A stretch of DNA of 64,000 nucleotides from Lantana camara (Eukaryota; Streptophyta; Magnoliopsida; Lamiales; Verbenaceae). This document shows, one piece after another, positions 12,501 through 22,850 of the stretch. The position numbers and the translations under genes were made by a program. The stretch lies in contig CM074865.1 of the NCBI GenBank assembly GCA_037501455.1, positions 51,602,501 through 51,666,500 on the forward strand, given 5' to 3'. The notes below the pieces were generated by a model that saw only the letters and a list, made by a program, of their open reading frames with translations, did not search any database and was not told the DNA's origin. The first letter of the stretch is position 1, and every line of letters starts with the position of its first letter.

Positions 12501-13594
12501 ATGGTATGGCAACTCAGGATGGCCGTGGGTTTACTGAGCTCTCCCATCAACACAACTCCATTAAGAGCTTCACCTAACCGGAGAAGGTTGAGGAAGGGTA
12601 GATTTCTTGAGCCGGCGGTAACCCTATCGAAGGTGCAGGGAAGTGATTAAACCCTGACTCGTGTGACTTTGAACGATTGTTAGGGCTTGCTATCCTTCTA
12701 TCACCCGGAGTAAGGTTGGTTTTTGATTTTGTTTTGAATACGATTACGAGTTTGAATATGACTTTGAAAATGAGGAGTTTGGTTGGAAAACTCGTACTCG
12801 CCGAGTTAGTTTGAATTGGAATTTGGTTCGTGAAACGGGAATGGATTCATAATTAATAAAATTGGTTGATTTTGGCCTTTGGGCCTTAAACTCTTTTATA
12901 TATCTATTATCACTGGAAAATTATTTTAGATTAGAAAAACCATGGCCCGGTTCATGAGCTTTTGAATTTGATATATACTTTACACGTATGTATATGTATG
13001 GGTGTGTGTGTTAGCCCCCTCTCCATTTGATAGGACTGACCCCTCTTCGTTGTTTCTTTTTCCCCCTTTCTTTGTTTGAGTTGCAGGTTTGCATTTGCAG
13101 TTCGTTGGAGCTAGGCAGTTGAGTCGAGTCTTTCGTTTATGTCCGAGTTGAACTCGGTCTTCTTATTTGTATATGTCTTGCATACATTGGAATTCATTAT
13201 ACATTGTAATTTGTATAAGTTTATTTTATTCCTCATGTTATATTATTTGGGATAGGTTCTTGATCTAGTTGAACCAGTTTAATTGTATGTTATTCGGGAC
13301 AGGTTAGGACAGGTCCTTGGATTAGTTGACCCCGTGTAATTGATTTATTATATTTGAATTGTAATAATTATACTCGATGCATGAAGTTTTTTTTGAAAGT
13401 TCGTATTTTGAATTGCTTTAACATTCTGTTTTTGTATCTTTTCGAGTGTACAGGGTTTAGGTACCGCCTGGCTTAGGTTGGATTTTTCTTTGTCTCCCGT
13501 TCGCTATGACTTGGCGGGTGTGCGGACTTTTCATTTCATACACGTTTCGTGTCCTAGTGCGGGGGATGTGGTGCCTTTCATTTGGGGTGCTACA
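9599..13594 (+). mobile_element. Element A 5' LTR
   Basis: 3996 bp, starting TATAACATCC (decayed from TGTAACATCC, as in the 3' LTR) and ending TGCTACA. Splice-like signals lie in order: donor GCA/GTGAGT at 11199, acceptor TTCAG at 12113, donor CCAG/GTGAGG at 12207 and acceptor TTGCAG at 13086. Unlike most other LTRs here, its first intron-like interval (11199-12113) has no obvious palindrome array. The open stretches at 9981-10298 and 12462-12650 show no recognisable protein motif. Confidence 0.85.
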
Positions 13595-13602
13595 TCCTTA
13601 AG

Positions 13603-13614
13603 TGGTATCACAAC
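13603..13614 (+). promoter_or_regulatory. Primer-binding site of element A (decayed)
   Basis: TGGTATCACAAC, eight bases after the LTR end. The intact form in related copies is TGGTATCAGAGC, complementary to initiator-Met tRNA. The GAG to CAA change would weaken priming. Confidence 0.8.
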
Positions 13615-13668
13615 TACTAGGTTCAGAACCAGTGCTCTTGAGTCGTGTCATATCAGTCTAGGTCATAC

Positions 13669-15586
13669 TATTGGAAAACACGAATCAGAAAGCAGAGGAA
13701 ATTTAAAAATTTTCCAGCAAAAAGGATTGAAACTCGCAATCGTGAATCCGAATTCGTAGAGATTAGAAACTTACTTTTCAATAATCTTTCTTGAAGCATT
13801 TCAAGCCACCCAAGAACGCTCTTCTCGTGGCTTGATCCCCTCTCCTTGGTAAAGCTCGAATGTTCAAAACTTCTAACTTGAAGCTCTCTATAGATAGTCC
13901 ACCAACTTGACTACAATCTAACTAGTAAGGATGCTAGTTCTCTGGTTAGTGTTTAGGCTTAACCTAGGGTTTATTTGATGTTGGAGAAAGGATGGTGTTC
14001 AACACATGAACCAAAAGAAAATCAATCAGCCCTAAGGGGAGCTCGAGCTCCCCTATATATAGGAGAGGGGCAGCCGATCCTAGTCCTTATGGACTAAGGA
14101 TTTGGTCCCTCTCCCTTATTACTTGATCATCAAGTAATTTTAAACTTTGACTTTGAATTCTAATTCAAATCAACTTTTAAGAGAGCTAAAATATCCAAAC
14201 CCCCTTTTGGATAATATTATACTTTATTTATTAATAAATAAATAACTTATTTATCTAATTAATTAATTCACAATTAATTAAATAGATTAATTTCTCTAAA
14301 ATAAGACTTTCATTTTAATCCAAAATTAAACCAAAGTCTATTAAACAATTAACACATTAATTATTTAATATATAAACAAATATACACGTGTGGAACATGT
14401 GTCCATAAGAACGGGTGTCCAGTCACGTGACCCACACGTGTGGTTTCACACGTGTGGAACCCTCTTGCCCCGATTAACTCGTTTAATCAATTCAAAGCCT
14501 TAACTCATGTAACCAAGTTGTTGTGTGTGACCCTCTAGGTTATCAATTCAATTAGCAGTGACCCTAATTAATTAATCAGTCTACAGATTAAACGACCATA
14601 GTCTAGCAACAGGTGTTTAACCCCTAGCTTAATTGGAATGTCTCGGCTCGACAGAACCTTTAAGTCATTGATTAATGTCAGATACAATCCTCCTACTTAC
14701 TATCTCTCAACTAAGATCTAGGGTAAGGGAATAATCAAAACCCTAATAATCCGGTCTTAAAGCTAAGTGCATTTCATATCCATTTAATCTCAATCCAAGA
14801 AACCCTTTTCTTGATGTCTTGATCCACTGCCTTGGCCAAGGACTCCATATGGCATATGAATGACTTACACAATAAGAGATCGCCTTGCAAATGCAAGTGT
14901 AGGTCCTTTCTTGATTCTCATTCACTTTCATGAGTCACTTGTGCAGCCCCAGCATAAGCCTTGAATCAGTTGTCTAAGGCGACACCCTTTAAAGCTTATA
15001 CCTAAGACTATAGAGTTAACTCATAAAGTGACATGGAACCTCAAGTCTAAGGATTAATTAATCACATCAATGACTCGTGAGATATCTCCTAATCTGGAAG
15101 TTTCCATTTCCTGAAATAGAAACTTCCTTTCCCATTTAGGAATCTTCTCATACGGGGCACCTCAGTGAACTTACTTATTGAAGTACGCACCCTCATGTAT
15201 CACGCACGTATCAACTATACACTTTGCACCTCCATGAAAAAAGGTGGTCCTTCTTAAGGGCGAGATCCCACAAGCAAGCCTTAGAGGAGTCAGATTGACA
15301 CTCCCACTGTCTGTAGGACTCATCTGCTTGGAGTATTTTACTAATCATGACTTATGTGATATAGGGCTCGTTTCATGAACCATTTCACCTAAATGGTAGA
15401 GTCCTAAAGTCATCAGGATTAGGGGAGTTCTCATACATGCACAACTAAAGTAAACGCATACCAAACAAGAGCATATAAAGAAGTGTTGCCTCAATTCGTT
15501 ATTTTATTCAAAGATTGTCTGTGATTACAATAAGGAAAAGCACAAAGCGGATATACAATCGGCTTTCTAGGGCACTATTCGTAACA
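13669..15586 (-). mobile_element. Solo copia LTR (CO1 family) with perfect TSD
   Basis: A 1918-bp complete LTR on the minus strand, bounded by direct repeats CATAC at 13664-13668 and 15587-15591. Rejoining the flanks gives the continuous gypsy leader (GTCATACGACATAGG), which matches the leader form at 55475-55495. It contains the inverted TATA box (14053-14062), the perfect 18-bp palindrome (14036-14053) and the CACGTG cluster (about 14383-14457). A lone LTR with matching target duplication is the standard product of LTR-LTR recombination. Confidence 0.95.
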
Positions 15587-16825
15587 CATACGACATAGGA
15601 ATATTTGTGCATTACATTCATTTGACATGGGATTTTGACTTTTCAGTATGAATCGTTTTGATCTTATGTGACTTTACGTACATTATGACTACGATTATGC
15701 AACATTTTAATTATTGTGCTGTACAAATTGCAATTAATTATTGCATTTCTGTGACCTAAGTGTTACTTATCATTTGCATCCTTCACCTGCATACATCAAA
15801 TTCAGTGTTTGAATTTGAGGATAACCTATAAGACAACAATACTTCTTCGCACCTAGTGTACCGATTGACACTATGATCAAGGCACAACATAATTCGGGGG
15901 TTTTCAAAGATTGCTAGTTATGAACAAATTCAGGGTTGAAGAGATGAGATTGCCATCTTAACTCTTTATCTTAAAGTCAAGAGAACATTGAAGATTGGCA
16001 GATTTTCACCTTGATGATTCGTTTATTCAAAAGTGATCCCTTTGTTGATGAAAACGGGTTAATAGAGAAGAATCCGATCAAATTCATAGGACGTGGATAA
16101 GTGTCATTGTTGGTGCTTTAATAAGCAAAGAAAGTACAAACCTTTGGGGAGTGTTGAAGACTTTGGTGCCATTACGAGTTAGCAAAACACAAGATAGGGA
16201 TTGGTTGTTAGTTCTTTAACCGTTTCTTCGTAGTAGATTGAGAGACTTTGCTGACGTGGGGATAATTCACTTATTTCCAGAACAGTCCATTCAAGTTTCA
16301 GAGTTATATACCATGTTTCGTATTGGGAGGTACTTAACAGTAACACCAAGGTCGTCCAACTTAACTTTGAGATAGATTCCTGATTTCCAACCAACTATGG
16401 ATAATTTCTTGAAGATGAGCAAGCTAAGGTTCAACACACAAACTAGAAATTTTGGTGAAAACTGAGGATGAATCCAGTCGAGCAAGGATTACGGTCTAGT
16501 ACGGGGTTGATGATAGGCATGCTATCTGAGTTACCTCTTCACGCCAAAATAATTAATACAAGAAGCCAAGATAACAAAGCTTGCATCACCAATAGTTTGA
16601 TCACCTCCTACCATGTCCTCCCAACTGCGTTATCAAGATTTTCGATACTACGATAAACAGTACACTAAACATTTATGGCACGAGCATACATGCATTGCTT
16701 ATCTGATTAATTCTTACATTATGAAATATATTTGTCAACTGGGATATGTGATAGTTGTCTTAAATTGGAACTGTGTTACTTTGATGTGCATATATGTGAG
16801 TGCTCTAATTAGTTGTACTTATGTG

Positions 16826-17138
16826 TTAGAGAGATGTTGGATTCTCTCTATTTATGTGGTAGAAAGATGCTGGATTCTTTCTAAAGTATGTGGACGACAG
16901 ATGTCGGATTCTCTTTTACTTAGATATTCGGGTGATGTTGGATTCCCTCGAATTTAGGTGTTTGAGGAATGCTAGATTTTCTCAAACTAGAATGTTTGGG
17001 AGATGTTGTAATCTATCAGACTTAGGTTGAGAGACGGGGTTCTCTCTTTTGTGTGCTTGAAAGACGGGGTTCTCTCTTTTGTTTGTGCTGAGGGAGGGTG
17101 TTCTCTCACTTACGTGCTGAGAGATGGGATTTTCTCTT
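16826..17138 (+). repeat. Hairpin array in the element A leader
   Basis: About nine units, each with a conserved core GATGTTGGATT and variable complementary arms. Examples are AGAGA/TCTCT at the start, TAGAAA/TTTCTA (about 16860-16881), TTTGAG/CTCAAA (16961-16986), and three units with an ACGGGGT or ATGGGAT core between GAGAG and CTCTC (17029-17138). These are the same two loop classes, complementary in sequence, as at 2285-2735. Some units (for example around 16890-16920) have imperfect stems. Confidence 0.85.
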
Positions 17139-17450
17139 GCTTGTCATAGTTCCTTTACGGGTGGCCTGATAACTGTTTGCAAGTGACAAGTACATGGCGA
17201 CATCGAGCTCTGGGTGAAGTTGCGGTTGTCCGTATCATAGTAGTGATCGAATGAGTTCGAAACAATCAATGGCCAAGTACTCGGACAGTCCTCAATGACA
17301 ATGAGACACCGAGAAGAAGGTTTGATGCAAGCAATGAGAGAAAATTTCACAACCAGGCCTATGATTCTACACGATTCTGGGAGCTGAACAGAGGCCCTAC
17401 AACTCGAAACTCGTTCACTCAGCATTTAGATCTGGGGACCCCATCCTCTT

Positions 17451-17461
17451 AAGGGGGAGAG
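17451..17461 (+). promoter_or_regulatory. Polypurine tract of element A
   Basis: AAGGGGGAGAG followed by TT and the 3' LTR start TGTAACATCC at 17464. This is the usual site of plus-strand priming in LTR retrotransposons. Confidence 0.85.
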
Positions 17462-19324
17462 TTTGTAACATCCCTCATCTCTGAAGCATGACCCGATGAT
17501 GTTTATGAGTAAGTCCTTCTACTTGAATGCTTAATTTAAGAATTATGTTACTTATATGCTTGAACGTGAATTCCTTTTAGCATGTTATTTACTCGGATTA
17601 ATTTATGATTAATTGCTAATTTAAATAATTACGTGTGTATACGCCTTAAATCGTTTAATTTAATTTAATTCAAATTTATTTCTAAGAAATAATTGCTAAG
17701 TTGATTTCAAATTCCTTACGTTATTTAACTTGTATAATTTCAATTTATTCGAATTCTTTGAGAATTGCATGAAAGGTTTTCTAAAATTAAATTGAATTAA
17801 ACTCTAATTGGTAAAATTCTTTCCCGTTTTAATTTATAAAATTTATTCGGAGCTTATAAGTTATTTGTGTTTACTTGGATTTTATTTTTACGGTTTTTCA
17901 ACGCGTCGGATTCGGATTAAAATGTCCGGAACCCCCTTGGACCGGTCATACCTCGTCTCTCCTCGCCTCATAGCCTGAAATGACCTGGTGACGGAGATAT
18001 CGGCCGACAAAACTAGCAGCTATGCGTTCGATAGTGGCGGCGCATGTTTCAGCCCTTTTTTTGGGTGATTTCGGCAGCTAATCGGGGCAACCACTACATG
18101 GGTTTTGTAATGCTCTTCAAGCTGAATATTTTGGCTATGGTATCAAGTGCTAAGATGGAGTATTGGCGGACAAATCATCGTTTGAAGAGGCACTGGCGGT
18201 CATTCACGGTGGCGTGACTTTTTGGGCACCAAATAGGTTTTTCCGGCGATGAAACAGGGTCGAATTGGTAGGCATTTCGAACGTTTCGATGAGATGATTT
18301 GAACCGTGGTAGTCTAGTTGTCTAATTCATCCAGACGACGAAAAAATGGCGATGCAAAAGAGGAGTCGCGGTGGCACGATGGCGGTTCGCAGCGGAGCAC
18401 TGTTCTGGTGACTTTTTTCGACGATTAGCATATGGGTTTCGAAGAGCTCGTCATTAGTGAGTCAATGCCATTTACGGATTTGATTTTTCGTTCACTAGTT
18501 TGAGAGTAATTGGATTTTGAAGATTTTGGGGTTTTCATGTTCTTAGATCTGAAATTGGGGACGATTGGCTTGAAATTTTCAGAAATTGACCAAGGATTTG
18601 GAACGTGCATAAAGACTACATTCTCGGGAGATTTTTTGGGATTTATCCGGCCGAACGGCGGCTCTGGTGGTGGCATTCCGGCGATCTTCGAAAAGTTTGT
18701 CCGCCTCGTTGCGGTGAGTATAATGCGACTTCCAGTTCATTAATCGGACGCTCGGATTAATTGTTACGAATTATTTTATGTAATTAGGAATTATTGAATT
18801 TAATTGTTTAAATGTAAATTAAATGCGATTTGCTTGATTTGTTGATCGAAATGTATTCTTATGTATACGATATCATGTATTAAATGAATTATGATATATA
18901 TTGATGTTTCGATTTGCGATTTGAATCCCTATATGTCGAATTTGAGCTATTTGTCTAACTTGAAGGGGGTGTTGGTGTAATTTTTTAATAATATGAAATT
19001 GTATGACTTGAATTACTCAATCCTTGTTGTTTTAAAAACGAATATGCTAATCTTGATTAAGGAAAATCGAATTAATGCCTTGGACGATTAAATTTGAAAC
19101 TTTTCAATTTAGGTTTAATTACTTAAATTTAATATGAACCTATCATGCGATATGTGAATTGTATGAAACCTTGAATGATTAAATTAGAAACTTTAGTATA
19201 TGAAATAATTTGTTTGTGTGAATATGAATTGGTTATGTATTCTATGATTTCGATGAAATATTGTTTCTTAAGTTAAAGTAGTGACATGGTATGAATTTCC
19301 AAAAAACACGTACAACATGTAAAC

Positions 19325-19429
19325 TTTTTTTTTTTTTTTTTTTTAACACACAAACCAGAAGTGTCCCAAGGGATTCGAACCCGGGACCTTGCCTTCGAGA
19401 AAGAACCCTCAGACCACTTGACCAACCCG
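19325..19429 (-). mobile_element. Short tRNA-derived SINE with poly(A) tail
   Basis: On the minus strand it starts CGGGTTGGTCAAGTGGTC, a good pol III box A. It continues to box B GGTTCGAATCC (inverted at 19371-19381) and ends in a run of about 20 A (T run at 19325-19344). The uninterrupted counterpart in the 5' LTR (about 11807-11825) reads ATGTAAACTTAATG, and here TGTAAACTT flanks the insert at 19318-19326 and 19430-19438. The short body (about 85 bp plus tail) with A and B boxes fits a minimal tRNA-derived SINE. I do not recognise the family. Confidence 0.88.
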
Positions 19430-22400
19430 TGTAAACTTAATGTATGGTTTAATTACGCATGGGAAAGACTTAATTGGAATTCGTTGTATGATTCTTTGAC
19501 TAAATTACATCCTTTGAAGAATAATTGTAAATTACAACTTGTTTTCTTAGGATAACTAGATATGTATATGATCTATATGGCCTTGCAGTGCGTGAATTTT
19601 TATACGAAATATGGTATATGAATATAAATTATTTGTTTGCGAATGTGTATCGTATGTGTTTCGCTCTATGCATTCATAAGCATTATCGTGCGTCTTTGTG
19701 GTTCATTCTTGAGTCTGAATCCTTTGTTTTGTGTTCCGTTTGGTACAGGTGCACCCGAGGTGGTGACAAGTGGGTTTTGTGGGTTCCGAGAGTGAACCGT
19801 TTGCTTTGGCTTCAGCTTCGTTTGGTGCCATGTGAGGTTTTCTTTGTTTTTAGTTATGTCGACCTACAACCCTATATGTGTTTTGAGCCCTGCATGCGAC
19901 TACGTATACATATGTATTTAAATACGTGTTTGAAATGTACTTTGTGGGATTTATCCCGTTCGTTATGAACCTTTGAAAAATGACTTTTACGTATATGTAT
20001 GATATTTTCCGTTTACTTTTGAAAAGGTTTGAAATGTGTGAGTGTGTAGCGAGATATGACTTTGAAAGGAAAGCTTTGTGGGAATATGAGCTTGAATTTA
20101 AATTTGACTTTGAACTTGGGCCCCGAAGAAGTGGTTTGGCAACTCGGGACGGCTGTGGGTTCGCCGAGCTCTCCCATCAACACAACTCAATTGAGAGATT
20201 CGCCTAACCTTAGGAGGTTGAGGAAGGGTGGATTTCTTGAGCCGGTGGTAACCCTGTCGAAGGTACAGGAAAATGATTAAACCCTGACACGTGTGACTTT
20301 GAAGGATAGTTAGGGTTTGCTACCCTTCTATCACTCAAAGTAAGGTTGGTTTCTGATTTTTTTTTAATATGATTATGAATTTGAATATGACTTTGAATAT
20401 GAGGAGTTTGGTTGGAAAACACGTACTCGCCAAGTTAGTTTGAGTTCGAATTTGAATTTGGTTCATGAAATGGGAACGGATTCATAAATAAGAAAATTGG
20501 TTGATTTTGGCCTTTCGGCCTTAAACTCTTTTATGTATCTATTATCATGGGAAAATTGTTTTAGATTGCAAAACCCGTGCCCCGGTTCATGAGCTTTTGA
20601 ATTTGATATATGCTTTACTCGTATGTATATGTAGGGATGTGCGTGTTAGACGCCTCACCAGTCGTTAGGACTGACCCCTCTTCGTTGTTTCTTTTTCCCC
20701 CTTTCTTTATTTGAATGGCAGGTTTGCATTTGGAGTTCGTTGGATCTAGGCGGTTGGGTCGAGTCTTTCGTTTATGTCCGAGTTGAATTCGGTCTTCGTA
20801 TTTGTATATGTCTTGCATACATTAAAATTCGTTATACATTGTAATTTGTATAAGTTTATTTTGTTCATTATGTTGTACTATTCTGGACAGGTTAGGACAG
20901 GTTCTTGATCTAGTTGACCCCGTTTTATTTTATGATATTCGGGACAGGTTAGGACAGGTCCTTGGAATAGTTGGACCCGTGTAATTGATTTATTATATTT
21001 GAATTGTATTAATTATGCTCGATGCATGAAGTGTTTTTTGAAAGTTAGTATTTTGCATTGCTTTCGCATTCATTTTTTGTATCTTTTCAAGTGTACAGGG
21101 TTTAGGTACTGCTTGGCTTAGGTTGGGCTTTTGTTTGTCTCTCCTTCGCTATGACTTAGCGCGTGTGTGGACTTTCTATTTCTATGACAACCCATATCAG
21201 GGCCTAGCTGGAAACGGTAAACAAAGGATAATCGGAATGCGTTTATATATCTTGATCCATCCTTAAGATACTTCGTGCATTGCATCTTTACATGAACTAA
21301 GTGTTCTTATGTGATATTATGTGATGTTTAGGGGGATAATGGCACCGAAACCCTACAAACCCTAATTATTTTCAAACCAACAATATGTTGTTTTATTCGA
21401 GAAACCCTAGAGAACCTATACGTATTTTCTTAGAACTTTTCAGTTCCCTTTTCAATGCTTTGAGTTTTCGTTTATGTGTCCAGAGCAATTTAAGAATTTA
21501 TTTTCAAATAAATATTTCCATCGGTAGAATATATTTCCTTCGATAGAATGATTTAACCCTTGTGATCATCGCCATAACGTTCCTCGATTTTTTCTAGATT
21601 TTTGGAAAGCCTTTCGGACGTTCAAATTTTATCCTAGTATTTATTTTATAATTAAATCAATTTTCGAAATTCAGAAAAATCCTACCTTCCGAAGCTTATA
21701 ACTTTTAAACGGTAGGTCCGATTTTGACCCATGAGTAACTGTTTCGAAGCTAATTTTATTTCCTAGCTCTTGGACACTTTTCCAGCTCCAAAAATACGTA
21801 GGAGGAAGATGAAATTACCCGATTACCCCTGCTGTAACAATTATACTAAAGAGCAATCCTATTTTTGAAAATTTCATAAAATATCCCACCTAAGTCCCTA
21901 GAATAAATATTATTTACACAAAGGTCCCTAGCTACTATTATAAATAAGTGGCCAAGGCTCTCATTTTTTATCACTCCATTCTCTCCCTCTCCCCCTGGAG
22001 TCCGAACCCCACCCCATCTGTAGGTATGTTTTTTTTTTTTTTTTTTTTTTATGTTTTAATTAGTTTAATTTATGTTTTAATTTATTTATTAATTATGCTA
22101 GGTTTAGGTTTTAATATATGTTTTATTTTATGCATGAATTATGTGATTTAATTTATGCTTTAAATATTCATGAATTTATTAATTATGTTTCTTATATTAT
22201 AGTTTATTATGAAATGTGTTACGTAATCTAATTATGTTACAAATTAATTATGTGACAATTATTCTAGCATGTTGTATGTTACATTTTAATTATTTGATGA
22301 TCATACTTAGCTAGTTTAATTTGTTACATGATTTAATTCAATGTTGCATGTTATATGATTAAAGAATAACTTATAGTTTTAAATCTTACATGTTTAATTA

Positions 22401-22439
22401 ATTGTTACATATTTATACTTGACCAATTGATATATGTTA

Positions 22440-22762
22440 TGGTATACATATATAATATACGTATACATATTTGATTCCTCTATGTATAAATATGTGTATA
22501 CTTTCGTATAAATACTAAATGTATTTTCATAATAAATACGTATGTACTTTTGAATAGATACCGTATGTATCATAGTATAAGTACCGCCTGCATTCTTGTA
22601 TAAATATTGTATGTACCCTATATAAATACTATAGAAATATGGTAGGTATCCCCATATAAATACCGTATACATACCTTATAAATATATGTATACATGCAGT
22701 ATAAATACCGTATACATATTGTATATATACGGTATACATACTGTATATATACTGTATACTTG
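22440..22762 (+). repeat. GTATAC/TATAAATACCG tandem and palindromic tract
   Basis: About ten loosely repeated units, roughly 30 bases each, built from GTATAAATACCGTATACAT. Many are self-complementary (GTATATATAC, CCGTATAC). The tract lies between donor-like 22023 and donor-like 23410, the same interval that holds discrete palindromes in the other LTRs. Several open frames here are low-complexity artefacts. Confidence 0.75.
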
Positions 22763-22767
22763 AATAG

Positions 22768-22850
22768 TGACCTTTGACCTTTGACCCTGACCTTTGACTC
22801 TGACCATTGACTTTAACTTTGACCAAGAATTTTGACTTTTAACCTAAATG
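22768..22850 (+). promoter_or_regulatory. Cluster of TTGAC (W-box core) repeats
   Basis: Seven TTGAC cores lie within about 80 bases, with intervening CTGACC and TTAACC variants. TTGAC(C/T) is the core bound by plant WRKY factors, but the periodic arrangement could equally be simple-sequence expansion. No equivalent was seen in the other LTR families of the window. Confidence 0.5.

Larger units (their letters stand above)
15587..17463 (+). other. Element A interior: non-coding leader
   Basis: This is the continuation of the gypsy leader after the solo copia LTR. No Gag or Pol motif could be read in any frame. It contains the hairpin array (16826-17138) and, after it, about 310 bases with no visible feature before the polypurine tract. 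The order PBS, leader, hairpin array matches the minus-strand element at 2239-3735, which supports loss of gag-pol between the array and the PPT. Confidence 0.75.

Noticed and set aside
12462..12650. Short frame found in three A-type LTR copies (7007, 12462 and 20056)
   Set aside because: Similarity follows from recent shared ancestry of the LTRs; start and length differ, and no evidence separates it from neutral decay.
16826..17138. CRISPR-like or satellite array
   Set aside because: Repeat cores are short and arms vary in step; it lies inside a retrotransposon leader in a plant genome.
19360..19429. Possible tRNA gene (box A and box B)
   Set aside because: No complete cloverleaf, and it has a poly(A) tail and target duplication, so it is a SINE.
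19588..19968. 126-codon open frame in the 3' LTR of A
   Set aside because: The equivalent frame in the 5' LTR (11963-12148) is cut by a stop, and a splice-like acceptor and exon lie inside it; no motif.
22394..22826. Tyrosine-rich minus-strand frames
   Set aside because: Low-complexity translation of the GTATAC tract.
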